Of a DNA stretch of 64,000 nucleotides, positions 28,195 to 35,680 are shown one piece after another; position 1 is the stretch's first letter; each line of letters begins with the position of its first letter. The translations under genes were made by a program, and so were the position numbers. The stretch lies in NCBI GenBank assembly GCA_965222425.1, contig CBDCTW010000022.1:868001-932000 (forward strand), in the 5' to 3' direction. This stretch comes from CBDCNP01 sp965222425. GTDB taxonomy: Bacteria > Acidobacteriota > Vicinamibacteria > Marinacidobacterales > DATDRI01. The notes under the pieces are model-generated. The model made no database searches. It saw only the letters and a list, made by a program, of their open reading frames with translations, and was not told the DNA's origin.

Positions 28195-28638
28195 ATGGGA
28201 AGAACGATTGGCGAGATCATCGAAGGGCGGTCGGACTATTACTTCGTGCTCGCAAGCGATTCGGTCAGAAAGGTCTGCGAGTACATGACCGACCACAAAG
28301 TCGGAGCGGTCGCGGTGCAAGACGACGACGGGAGTTGCTGCGGGGTCTTCTCGGAACGCGACCTACTCAGTCGGGTCGTGGCTCAGGGCGTCAATCCCAA
28401 ATCCACCTCAGTGAGTGAGGTGATGAGCCCGGATCTGATGACCGCGCGACCGGAAGAGAGTTGTCTGGTGGCGGCGGAGCGGATGAAGGATCACACGACC
28501 AGGCACCTTCTGGTCCTGGACGGAAAAGACTACTTGGGTATGGTGACTCAATCGGACCTCACGCGCGCCTTCTTCGATGAAGCGAGGGAGGAGAGAGACC
28601 TACTAAAGCATTACGCCTTCCCCGAGCTACCGAGCTAG
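28195..28638 (+). CDS. Two-CBS-domain protein
   Basis: 147 residues with two CBS domains: about 1-65 (TIGEIIEGRSDYYFV; VGAVAVQDDDGSCCGVFSERD) and 75-135 (EVMSPDLMTARPEESCLVAA; HLLVLDGKDYLGMVTQSDLT). It is the third gene after apbE and nqrM, with a 14-bp gap and an AGGAGTG ribosome site, so it is probably in the same operon. This suggests, without proving, nucleotide sensing linked to respiration. It differs clearly from the CBS protein at 24658-25158. Confidence 0.88.
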   Translation: MGRTIGEIIEGRSDYYFVLASDSVRKVCEYMTDHKVGAVAVQDDDGSCCGVFSERDLLSRVVAQGVNPKSTSVSEVMSPDLMTARPEESCLVAAERMKDHTTRHLLVLDGKDYLGMVTQSDLTRAFFDEAREERDLLKHYAFPELPS

Positions 28639-28767
28639 CCCCAAAGCTAGCCAGTGGGCGGCTACAATCCCTGGACCGTCTCTGCGCGGGTCGCCTCTTA
28701 TGTAGCGCACGACGTCGACGGTATCGATTATCAAAGACAGACTGTTGAAATCATTTTACCACCATGG

Positions 28768-29424
28768 CTAAACACAACTCTGGGCCGTGCGGATGAAATC
28801 CTCAGTCTTTGTTCCGTCCAGCTTGCCGTCGGTTCGGACACCGCTGCAGACGTCGACGCCGAAGGGAGAAACTTCCTCAATCGAGGCGCACACATTGGAC
28901 GCGGTGAGGCCACCCGCCAAGAAAACGGGAATCGATACCGCGTCCCGGATTTTCCGGCTGAGGGCCCAGTCATGCGTTCGCCCCGTACCCCCAAGCTCTT
29001 TCACGGCAAGCTTAGGATTTCCAGAATCCAGAAGGAGCGCATCGACATGGGGAGCAACGGAGCTCGCCTCCTCCACCGAGCTCTCATTCATAACGTGGAT
29101 CACTTGGACGACTCGGATCCCAGGGAGGGCGTCACGAAGCTTTTCATGCGCGCCGGGAGAAAGCTCGTCGACGAGCTGGATCGCGCTCACACCGGTCCGA
29201 TTTTGCTGAGCGACGATGGAGTCAACGTCTTGACGGCTGGTCAGAAGGAACGAAGAGACCCCTGGTGGAACGCCCTTGGCGATCCGGCGGATGGTCTCTT
29301 CGGCGATGCCCCCGGGGCCGCTCGGCATCTCCGAGACCAGCCCCAGCGCGGATGCCCCGAGACGAACAGCGAGAGATGCTTCGGCTTCGCTTGCGATACA
29401 ACAGATCTTGACTCGCGGTACCAT
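28768..29424 (-). CDS. Phosphoribosylanthranilate isomerase-like (TrpF family) protein
   Basis: 218 residues, (beta/alpha)8 fold. The start PRVKICCIASEAEASLA matches the TrpF opening VKICGIT with Cys retained but the following Gly changed to Cys. The C-terminal phosphate-binding parts PVFLAGGLTASNV and FGVDVCSGVRTDGKLDGTK are conserved. TrpF converts phosphoribosylanthranilate to CdRP in tryptophan synthesis. The catalytic Asp region (LLDSGN) is less typical, and no other trp gene is nearby, so a paralogue with another substrate is possible. Confidence 0.75.
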   Translation of the reverse strand: MVPRVKICCIASEAEASLAVRLGASALGLVSEMPSGPGGIAEETIRRIAKGVPPGVSSFLLTSRQDVDSIVAQQNRTGVSAIQLVDELSPGAHEKLRDALPGIRVVQVIHVMNESSVEEASSVAPHVDALLLDSGNPKLAVKELGGTGRTHDWALSRKIRDAVSIPVFLAGGLTASNVCASIEEVSPFGVDVCSGVRTDGKLDGTKTEDFIRTAQSCV

Positions 29425-29460
29425 CGTTCGGTCTGACTATACCGCGAGACCGAGAACGAT

Positions 29461-30129
29461 CTATCGGGGGGCATATCCTTCGGAGGGGTGCTTGGGATTG
29501 AAAGTGAACACGTACTCCTGCAGCCCGTTTCGCAGTAAAAACGTGTTCTCTACCTCGAAGCCGGGCATCAGCCGACAAAGCTCGGGCTCCTTGTGGCGGG
29601 GGGAGGGCCGAGATCGGTCTGTTATCGAATCGTAGTCGAAAGTCGCGGCGTCCACGATCTTGAAGCCGCACGGCCGCGCCGGGATCGATTGGTGGATGGC
29701 GATCGTGGCGAAGATGGTGGTCCCTTCCTTCGAGAAACTCGCCAGGCGACGACCCATCGTCTCGATCTGCTCGGGCCGTAGGTAGTTCAGGAAATCCCAC
29801 GCCAAGATGAGATCGAATCGCGTGTCTTCGGCGTAAGGAAGCAACTCCTCGAAGACTCGCGAGAGCCGGGATCCGTCGTCTTCGCCAGGCGCCAGGATAT
29901 AGGACTGCAGCGTGCGATAAAGATCGGCGACGTAGAACGTGCAGGAGAACTGAGAGGAAAACTCGACGTTGGGACCGTACGCTCGCCCGAGATCGAGGAT
30001 CTGGTACTTCTGGTCCTCGCCGAGCTTCTCCACCAGGCCGGGAAAGGCGAGCGAATGATACTCGCCGCCGTCCGCAGCGGGTGATTGCCTCCAGTAGGTT
30101 TCTTTCGTCCAGGGTGAAGTGAGCTGCAA
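29461..30129 (-). CDS. SAM-dependent methyltransferase-like protein
   Basis: 222 residues from a TTG at 30129, the only start after an in-frame TAG. A Rossmann-type motif I is suggested by KYQILDLGRAYGPNVEF (about 40-56), and DLILAWDFLNYLRPEQI (about 103-119) matches motif IV/post-IV of class I methyltransferases. The glycine pattern is weaker than usual, so catalysis is uncertain. The C-terminal region has no recognised domain. Two tiny ORFs precede it on the same strand. Confidence 0.55.
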   Translation of the reverse strand: MQLTSPWTKETYWRQSPAADGGEYHSLAFPGLVEKLGEDQKYQILDLGRAYGPNVEFSSQFSCTFYVADLYRTLQSYILAPGEDDGSRLSRVFEELLPYAEDTRFDLILAWDFLNYLRPEQIETMGRRLASFSKEGTTIFATIAIHQSIPARPCGFKIVDAATFDYDSITDRSRPSPRHKEPELCRLMPGFEVENTFLLRNGLQEYVFTFNPKHPSEGYAPR

Positions 30130-30187
30130 GGTCGGACGCCCCTACGTATACGTCCTCGCTTCGTTCTTCTTCCACATGTCTTTTCTC

Positions 30188-30259
30188 CTAACGGTTGACC
30201 TGCACGAGGTAGATCACCGCAGCCAGGCCGAAAAAGGTAATCGCGAGAGTCTCTTGCAT
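30188..30259 (-). CDS. Possible 23-residue single-TM membrane peptide
   Basis: ATG at 30259 behind a strong ribosome site (AAGGAGG, 30277-30271). The product MQETLAITFFGLAAVIYLVQ plus VNR is one hydrophobic helix with a basic end, like small subunits of membrane complexes. It is followed at 30172 by an 11-codon reading frame (MWKKNEARTYT) and then the methyltransferase-like gene. No family is recognised. Between this and the next gene (30260-30463) only a 7-bp hairpin (30381-30402) is visible. Confidence 0.35.
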   Translation of the reverse strand: MQETLAITFFGLAAVIYLVQVNR

Positions 30260-30463
30260 AGGCCGACTATCCTCCTTGGTCACTGATCTGCCTGTGGTTA
30301 TACCCCAGGCGCCCAATTTTTGAAGTGAGGGAGTGTGGAGGGTTTTCCCCCCAGGTTAGATGTAGTGAAAACCACCCAGTCGAAAAGCTCTGGGACTTTT
30401 CGGACGCCAAAATATCGAGTTGCTATTCATCAACGTGGCAAGGCGTCGGGGAAATCCCCCAAT

Positions 30464-31288
30464 CTAGAGCTTAACGGCTGAGTACACGACCGCCTGCATC
30501 GGAATCTCCCAAGTGCCACCCACTTGGTAGGGCGACGTTCCCTCCCGCACAGCCTGTCGAATGGCTTCCAGGGCTTCGGGGGTTTGGGCACGAAGGAGCC
30601 CACCGGTTCGTGCCGTTCCTCCCAGCATGAACTCGAAGAGTGCATCCAGCGAGCGGAGCCGCCATACGAGCGGAATTTCGATTCGCTCCGGATTCGTGAA
30701 TCCGGCTTGAACAAGCACCTTCTTCGCCTCCTCAGGATCCCGATACCGAAAAAACGGGGGCCCGGGAGGAAGCGGCACATTCATATTCCCCCACTTTTCG
30801 ATGGCGTCGAGAACGATCTTGAAGCCGACGGCCACGCTCGGGTCGTCCCAGACCGTGAACGCCACTCGGCCCTTCGGGCGAAGCACCCGATGCGCTTCAC
30901 CAAGCGCCCGTTCCGGTCTCTCGAGATGGAGCAAGCCGAAATTCATAACCAGCGAGTCGAACCGAGCGTCGGGAAAAGAAAGCTCTTCGGCGTCCCCCAC
31001 CCGATACTCAACATCCGGGTACCGCCGTCGAGCCTCCGTCACCATCGCATCCGAAAAATCGACGCCGATGACCTGGGCACCCCGCGCCGCCGCGGCGGCG
31101 GCCACGTACCCGGGTCCGGAAGCCACGTCGAGCACCTGGACGCCCTCTGTTACGTCTGCCGCGTCGAGGAGTGGCTCGATGGTCTGGGATGTAAGCTCCC
31201 CGAGACCCGTGTGGTAAACGGAAACGACTCTCTCCCACGCCTCGTGCTCGAAGGCACGAAACGAGAGATCCTTTTCGGGACCCGTCAC
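30464..31288 (-). CDS. Class I SAM-dependent methyltransferase (UbiE-like)
   Basis: 274 residues. Motif I is VLDVASGPGYVAAAAAARG (about 54-72), motif II VIGVDFSDAMVTEAR, and motif IV/V FDSLVMNFGLLHLERPERAL. The stretch GEAHRVLRPKGRVAFTVWDD is typical of UbiE/menaquinone-type methyltransferases. The substrate cannot be told from sequence. It lies 4 bp after the upstream unknown gene, so the two are one transcription unit. Confidence 0.85.
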   Translation of the reverse strand: MTGPEKDLSFRAFEHEAWERVVSVYHTGLGELTSQTIEPLLDAADVTEGVQVLDVASGPGYVAAAAAARGAQVIGVDFSDAMVTEARRRYPDVEYRVGDAEELSFPDARFDSLVMNFGLLHLERPERALGEAHRVLRPKGRVAFTVWDDPSVAVGFKIVLDAIEKWGNMNVPLPPGPPFFRYRDPEEAKKVLVQAGFTNPERIEIPLVWRLRSLDALFEFMLGGTARTGGLLRAQTPEALEAIRQAVREGTSPYQVGGTWEIPMQAVVYSAVKL

Positions 31289-31292
31289 CGGC

Positions 31293-31763
31293 TCACTCCG
31301 ACATCAACCTCGCCGAAATCCGCTCGAACACTTGCTCGTAGGGCTCGGCGGTCAGCTCAATCTTGATGTCGGCCGCCAGGCATTCGAACGTGCTGTCGTG
31401 AAACGCGATGAGAAAGTGCCGCGTGGTCGTGTCGTCTGGCGTGTTCGGCAAGCGATATCGATTCAGTCGAACGATCTCGGGAATCCACTCCGAGCTCTTG
31501 AACTCGTAGATCCCGTACGACGTAGGTTGGTAGCGCGGTATGCCCCAGCGTGCCTCGTCGTTTGGATAGCCGAACTTCGTGATCGAGCAAAGAGGGAACT
31601 CGACGACGGCGTGGCCCGCGCTCTCGACGCTCGGCCCGTCTCCAGTCGGTCTGACGGCGTTAAAGGTCAAGAACGTGGAGTACTCCGAGGACACCAGCAC
31701 CCCTGTAGAAACAGCCGCCTCCGGTCGACATCCGAGATCGAGCTCGATGATTTGCTCAGACAT
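31293..31763 (-). CDS. Conserved hypothetical protein
   Basis: 156 residues, no signal peptide, no TM helix and no recognised domain. Features seen: FGYPNDEARWGIPRYQPTSY and a later HFLIAFHDSTFECLAADI, with a mix of beta-strand-forming segments. The GIYEFKSSEWIPEIVRLNR region suggests a small alpha/beta protein. It sits 4 bp upstream of a methyltransferase gene, which implies a shared process. Confidence 0.6.
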   Translation of the reverse strand: MSEQIIELDLGCRPEAAVSTGVLVSSEYSTFLTFNAVRPTGDGPSVESAGHAVVEFPLCSITKFGYPNDEARWGIPRYQPTSYGIYEFKSSEWIPEIVRLNRYRLPNTPDDTTTRHFLIAFHDSTFECLAADIKIELTAEPYEQVFERISARLMSE

Positions 31764-31944
31764 ACTGCCGGCGCCTCCTGATGCCAGACGTGACGCTCAG
31801 CGGCGTGGTCCCTTGCCATTGTCCGCGCCGCACCTCGAATACTGCTTGCTCCATCATGTCACCTCGAGTTCTAGCGGGTCAATTTACCTGCAAAGCCCTT
31901 TTCAGCTAACATTAGGTAAAGACTTCAGCGACAACCCGACTATC

Positions 31945-32019
31945 GTGCGCCACCAGCTGATCGAGTTCTATTCAGTGGAATGCGGCTTGTCGCCCGATCG
32001 GCAGGAGATGAGCAAATGA
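31945..32019 (+). CDS. Mini-ORF translationally coupled to the sensor gene
   Basis: GTG at 31945 opens a 24-codon frame (MRHQLIEFYSVECGLSPDRQ plus EMSK) whose TGA overlaps the ATG of the next gene (ATGA). The frame is open further upstream (GKDFSDNPTIV), so it may be the tail of a truncated gene. Function unknown. The rest of 31764-31944 shows no gene. Confidence 0.3.
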   Translation: MRHQLIEFYSVECGLSPDRQEMSK

Positions 32020-32237
32020 ACCTGAAGCAGGTTGAGAGCCAGCAGAGCGAGCTTCTTCTGCTCGTTATATGGCTCCTGATGATCTTTCTCGGAGCCATCG
32101 CCTACATCTCGTTCCGGCAAGATCAGGGCTTCCTTGTGCCCGCCTTGACCATCATTTCACTGCTCGCTTGTCTCTATATCATCGGCAAGGAACGGCGCCT
32201 CAAGAAACTGCAACACCAGCTCATCAAGAAGGGGTGA
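32016..32237 (+). pseudogene. Two-TM/GAF sensor protein, N-terminal part (cut by IS256-type element)
   Basis: Start MNLKQVESQQSELLLLVIWL; two transmembrane helices (about 10-32 and 42-60), then a basic coiled-coil start KERRLKKLQHQLIKKG. The frame ends in TGA at 32235-32237, ten bases before the insertion sequence; deleting one G of the GGGG run would keep it open into the GAF part at 33620. The gene is therefore broken both by a frameshift and by the insertion. Confidence 0.7.
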
Positions 32238-32241
32238 TGTC

Positions 32242-32247
32242 TTAAGA
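32242..32247. repeat. Direct repeat TTAAGA, left flank of IS256-type element 1
   Basis: The same six bases follow the right end at 33620-33625. IS256 elements usually make 8-9 bp duplications, so this may be a partly eroded one. Confidence 0.5.
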
Positions 32248-32265
32248 TTCCTGTCAAAGAAAAAC

Positions 32266-32330
32266 GATGTATGGTTCCCCAAGCCCAAACCCGTCCCCGT
32301 CATGGGGACAGAAAAGGAGAACCATACATC
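32266..32330 (+). promoter_or_regulatory. Inverted repeat masking the transposase start in readthrough RNA (element 1)
   Basis: Perfect 12-bp arms GATGTATGGTTC (32266-32277) and GAACCATACATC (32319-32330). The 3' arm ends directly before the ATG at 32331 and adjoins the AAGGAG ribosome site. Only transcripts coming from outside the element would contain both arms and could fold to hide the start. Confidence 0.55.
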
Positions 32331-33581
32331 ATGGGAAAGGTACTACCGAGTCAGCGATTGCTCAAGCAGTTCGAGGAACAACTGGTATTTGGGGAGATGA
32401 ATCTCTCGGAGATCGTCCGGTCGGGAGCTCAGATGATGCTTCAATATGCGTTGGAGCGCGAGGTGACGGAGGCGTTGGGTCGAAATTACTATGAGAACGC
32501 TCCGGCAACGACGAAGGAGAAGGGACGACGCAACGGGTATGAGTCGCATCGGGTCCTCACGGGCGAGGGAGCGGTAACGGTGCAAGTGCCGCAGGTACGA
32601 GAAACAGAGAAGGTGTTTCAGTCAAAGATTCTCGACGCCTACGTGAGCCGGACCGAGAAACTCGATGAACTGATCGCGCGGATGTACGTCCACGGGATGT
32701 CGACGCGTGACATTGAGGCGACGTTCGCGGACGTGCTGAGCGGCACGGGTGTCTCGAAGTCGGTGGTGAGCCGGGTCACACGGTGTCTGTCGGAGGATTT
32801 CGAGGCGTTTCGAAAACGGGATCTCTCGAACGAGAAGCTGTTGTATCTCGAGCTCGACGGCACGTACCTGCGCTACCACCAAGGAGCGGAGAGGAAAGAG
32901 CCCATCCTCGTTGCGACCGGCTATCGCGCTGATGGGACGCGAGTTCTTCTTCATATCGGTGTCGGCAACCGAGAATCCTACGAGAACTGGAAGGGGTTCT
33001 TGCAGGAGATGGTGGCCCGAGGAATGAGGGAGCCGTTGCTCATCGTGACGGACGGGAATCCTGGAGTGCTCAAAGCGATCGCAGAGGTCTTCCCTCGAAG
33101 CCTCAAGCAACGTTGCCAGAAGCACCGCCTCGAGAACATCCTGGGCAAGGCTCCGAAGGAAGTGCGCGACGAACTCAAGGCGGCCATCCTTGAGTCGTTC
33201 CATGCGAACAGCTACGAGCAAGGGCTGAAGAAGGGTCGGGAGGTGATCGCTCGGTACCGCCAACGATTCCCGAGCGCGATGAAGTGCATGGAAGAGACCC
33301 TCGAAGCGTGTCTTCAGGCGCTGCGCCTTCCTGCGGCGCATCACAAAAGGCTTCGCACGTCGAATCTACTTGAGCGCACGTTCGGAGAGCACAAACGTCG
33401 CACAAAGGTCATTCCTCACTTCTTCACCGAGGAGGCCGCGATGAAACTCTCGTTCGCTGTGCTCTTGGCCGTCGCAAACAAATGGCGCGGCGTGAGGATG
33501 GATGTCTTCGCCGCTAGGAAAGTCGAGGAGCTTCGCAACGAGCTTCTCCCGCAAGGCACGTCGGAGGAATCAGCAGCTTAA
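32331..33581 (+). CDS. IS256-family transposase 1
   Basis: 416 residues from the ATG at 32331, which has an AAAGGAG site; a longer frame runs back into the terminal repeat. Mutator-type DDE enzyme: first Asp in LLYLELDGTYLRY near 184, second in PLLIVTDGNPGVLKAI near 245, and C-terminal Glu in RTSNLLERTFGEHKRRTK near 347. The CxxH of the family is present as LKQRCQKHRLENIL. No internal stop, so the element may be active. Confidence 0.93.
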   Translation: MGKVLPSQRLLKQFEEQLVFGEMNLSEIVRSGAQMMLQYALEREVTEALGRNYYENAPATTKEKGRRNGYESHRVLTGEGAVTVQVPQVRETEKVFQSKILDAYVSRTEKLDELIARMYVHGMSTRDIEATFADVLSGTGVSKSVVSRVTRCLSEDFEAFRKRDLSNEKLLYLELDGTYLRYHQGAERKEPILVATGYRADGTRVLLHIGVGNRESYENWKGFLQEMVARGMREPLLIVTDGNPGVLKAIAEVFPRSLKQRCQKHRLENILGKAPKEVRDELKAAILESFHANSYEQGLKKGREVIARYRQRFPSAMKCMEETLEACLQALRLPAAHHKRLRTSNLLERTFGEHKRRTKVIPHFFTEEAAMKLSFAVLLAVANKWRGVRMDVFAARKVEELRNELLPQGTSEESAA

Positions 33582-33619
33582 CCGAGCGCGGGGAACCGTA
33601 CGAAGATTTGACAGGAAAA

Positions 33620-33625
33620 TTAAGA
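33620..33625. repeat. Direct repeat TTAAGA, right flank of IS256-type element 1
   Basis: Matches 32242-32247. Confidence 0.5.
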
Positions 33626-34210
33626 CTTGACCTCAAGAAGCTGATTGAAGAACAAGACAAATCCACTTCGCTCGAGGCCCGCCTCAAGGAGATCACGGGG
33701 CTTTACCGCGCCATTAGCACCGTGATCTCGGTCGTCGAACCAGAACTCACGTTCGATACCGTTTTGCGCGCCGCCCTCGAGTTCGTCGAGGGCAACCGCG
33801 GTTTCGTGATGCTCGTCGACGACCGGGATGAGCGGTTAAAGATTGTGTCGGCCCAGGGCCTGAAGGATACGGTCGTCGCCCAGACACGGCAGAAAGTTGG
33901 GAAAGGCGTTGCCGGTTGGGTAGCGCAGCACTGCGAGCCGGTGCTGCTAGCCGGGGATGTGAGCTTTGATGACCGCTTCGAAGAGCCGGTTGAGAGAGAG
34001 GAAGAGCTCCACTTCTCGATATCCGTGCCCCTTCACTTGAGGGGTGAGGTCTTGGGCGTCCTCAACCTGGGCCTGACACCCAACGCCTCAAAACGTGAGT
34101 TCTCGGAATATGAGCTACGCATGACCACCGTTTTTGCCCAGCATGCCTCTGTCGCCATCGAGAATGCCCGCCTACGCTTGGCCAAGTCCATGGCCGGCGT
34201 CGCGCAGTAG
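33620..34210 (+). pseudogene. Two-TM/GAF sensor protein, C-terminal GAF part (cut by IS256-type element)
   Basis: After the insertion the frame LRLDLKKLIEEQDKSTSLEA continues the coiled coil of the N-terminal fragment, then enters a GAF domain (about 60 residues in, to the end): FVEGNRGFVMLVDDRDERL, KVGKGVAGWVAQHCEPVLL, SVPLHLRGEVLGVLNLGL and FAQHASVAIENARLRLA. GAF domains bind small ligands. No kinase or cyclase output domain follows, so the intact protein would have been a membrane-anchored GAF sensor or the front part of a split system. Confidence 0.75.
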
Positions 34211-34331
34211 TTTTCCCAGCCAACAGGAGCAAATTCATCCCAGCGGTCCCTGCCACAGAAATGAAGCCTCTCGCCACGGCGATACTTAGCCACCGCCGTC
34301 GGCTCCGGCATTTCGCAATTGCAGCAAAGTT

Positions 34332-34483
34332 TCACTGGCCCGCCTGGGGCTCTCCCGCTCTCCGTTCGACTGCCGACCACACGCGCAGCACGTTTCCGGA
34401 GCAGATCTTCGCGATGTCCTCTTCATGATACCGAGGCGGTTCATTTCCGCGACGACTTCCTTGCCGAGGGGACTCAGCCCATT
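34332..34483 (-). pseudogene. Membrane dipeptidase fossil
   Basis: Minus strand reads NGLSPLGKEVVAEMNRLG (34483-34430), the mid-protein signature of renal-type membrane dipeptidases. In another frame it goes directly to YHEEDIAKICSGNVLRVWSA, the usual C-terminal end, stopping at 34332. About 150 residues between the two are missing. In 34211-34331 a further minus-strand frame (CCNCEMPEPTAVAKYRRGE, then HFCGRDRWDEF) resembles a TRASH/YHS-type metal-binding fragment, but this is weak. No intact gene lies in 34211-34520. Confidence 0.6.
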
Positions 34484-34520
34484 CTACTTGCTGCTGGCTT
34501 GTTCATGCTCGAATCCCCTT

Positions 34521-35594
34521 TCAATAGTCGGTGGTGATCGTCAGGTGATGAGGCCAGTGGGTCTCGTGATAGTGAGTCCACAGCCGTCCGTCGACAACCG
34601 GCCCGATGACTTGCAGCTCTGGTGGACGGCGTTTGTTGATCTCCTGGGTCAATCGATGTGCTCCCCAAAGTGTGAAGGCTCGTATCTCGATCTCCTCGTC
34701 ACTATCTGCGGGAATGATCTTTCGCGCGTTGATCGCCGCCTCGAGCTCGGGCGAGTACGACATCATGCCGAAAACGCGAAATGCCACTGGGACGATGTAG
34801 TCTGCGAAGATGGTCAGCTTCTCGGGGTCCTCCAGTTTGAAGAAGCCGCTCTCCCGAAACCGTCCGTGCAACTGCCACCACAGGAGCTGTGCCCGCTTCT
34901 GGAAGACGATCTCGGAACCGCGGTACATGCTGGTATCACGGAATGACGGGAACTCGGCCAACAAGCGCTCTAGCAACCCGTTGCCGTCGGCGTAGAGCCG
35001 GGGCGGACCGGCGTTCACGAAATTGTAGAAACGCCCATCGTAGCGTTCGTCCAACACTTTGCCCACTTCTCGAAAGATATCCAGACGCTCGGCCAACATG
35101 GGAATCTCAATATTGCCGCGGAAGAGCTTCTCCACGTCGACCCGCTTCACCTTCGCCAGGTAGCTTCCCTCCAAGATGGGAATCCCATTGTCGTAGGCCC
35201 GCTTCACACCAGCAGCCATACCCAAGGAGTCCCACTGCTCTGCACCGGCGTAGTCGACCTTATATATGGTGTGGGTCTCGAAATCGGTGAAGGCAAAATT
35301 GATGGTCGACGTAAGGAAGATGAAGTCCATCGTGTTCTGATCGTTTCCCTCGGGATTGAGGGGGGATCGGAAATCAGGCCAAGGAAGGGACTCGTACGCC
35401 ATCCATTCGGCTACCTGGCTTACTTTTTCCTCGTGAAACCTCACATGCTTGGCACCGGTGATCACCGGCTCCAGAGTGTCGAGTACCGGATTGCCCGTTG
35501 GAACGAACTCGGTCTCACGAACCATACTTCTACCAAGTGGGCCGGCAAGGGCGGGAGCGGCCAGCAACCCCATAAAGCTTCTGCGGGAAGGCAT
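34521..35594 (-). CDS. Queuosine-salvage protein family (QNG1/DUF2419) with Tat-like signal
   Basis: 357 residues. After residue ~35 the chain matches queuosine 5'-phosphate N-glycosylase (DUF2419): ITGAKHVRFHEEKVSQVAEW, TSTINFAFTDFETHTIY, ILEGSYLAKVKRVDVEKLFR, ERLDIFREVGKVLDERYDG, EFPSFRDTSMYRG, FQKRAQLLWWQL, FADYIVPVAFR and DSDEEIEIRAFTLWGAHRL. Known members release queuine from imported queuosine nucleotides for tRNA modification and are cytosolic. Here the N-terminus MPSRRSFMGLLAAPALAG has a twin-arginine motif and hydrophobic core, suggesting export. The gene is monocistronic as far as seen. Confidence 0.75.
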   Translation of the reverse strand: MPSRRSFMGLLAAPALAGPLGRSMVRETEFVPTGNPVLDTLEPVITGAKHVRFHEEKVSQVAEWMAYESLPWPDFRSPLNPEGNDQNTMDFIFLTSTINFAFTDFETHTIYKVDYAGAEQWDSLGMAAGVKRAYDNGIPILEGSYLAKVKRVDVEKLFRGNIEIPMLAERLDIFREVGKVLDERYDGRFYNFVNAGPPRLYADGNGLLERLLAEFPSFRDTSMYRGSEIVFQKRAQLLWWQLHGRFRESGFFKLEDPEKLTIFADYIVPVAFRVFGMMSYSPELEAAINARKIIPADSDEEIEIRAFTLWGAHRLTQEINKRRPPELQVIGPVVDGRLWTHYHETHWPHHLTITTDY

Positions 35595-35680
35595 CGTCGG
35601 TGCAACCTCCTTATCAAAGATAACGGCCGATCCTATCAGGGCTTGGCGTCATCCCCAACTGAGGAGTAACATGACCCACC

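Larger units (their letters stand above)
32248..33619 (+). mobile_element. IS256-family insertion sequence 1
   Basis: About 1,370 bp with imperfect terminal inverted repeats: left TTCCTGTCAAAG...GTATGGTTCCCC, right (reverse complement) TTTTCCTGTCAAAT...GTACGGTTCCCC. It contains one intact transposase gene. It interrupts the two-TM/GAF sensor gene. Confidence 0.85.

Noticed and set aside
28654..29436. Plus-strand 260-codon frame opposite the TrpF-like gene
   Set aside because: No domain; the minus-strand frame has clear TrpF motifs at both ends.
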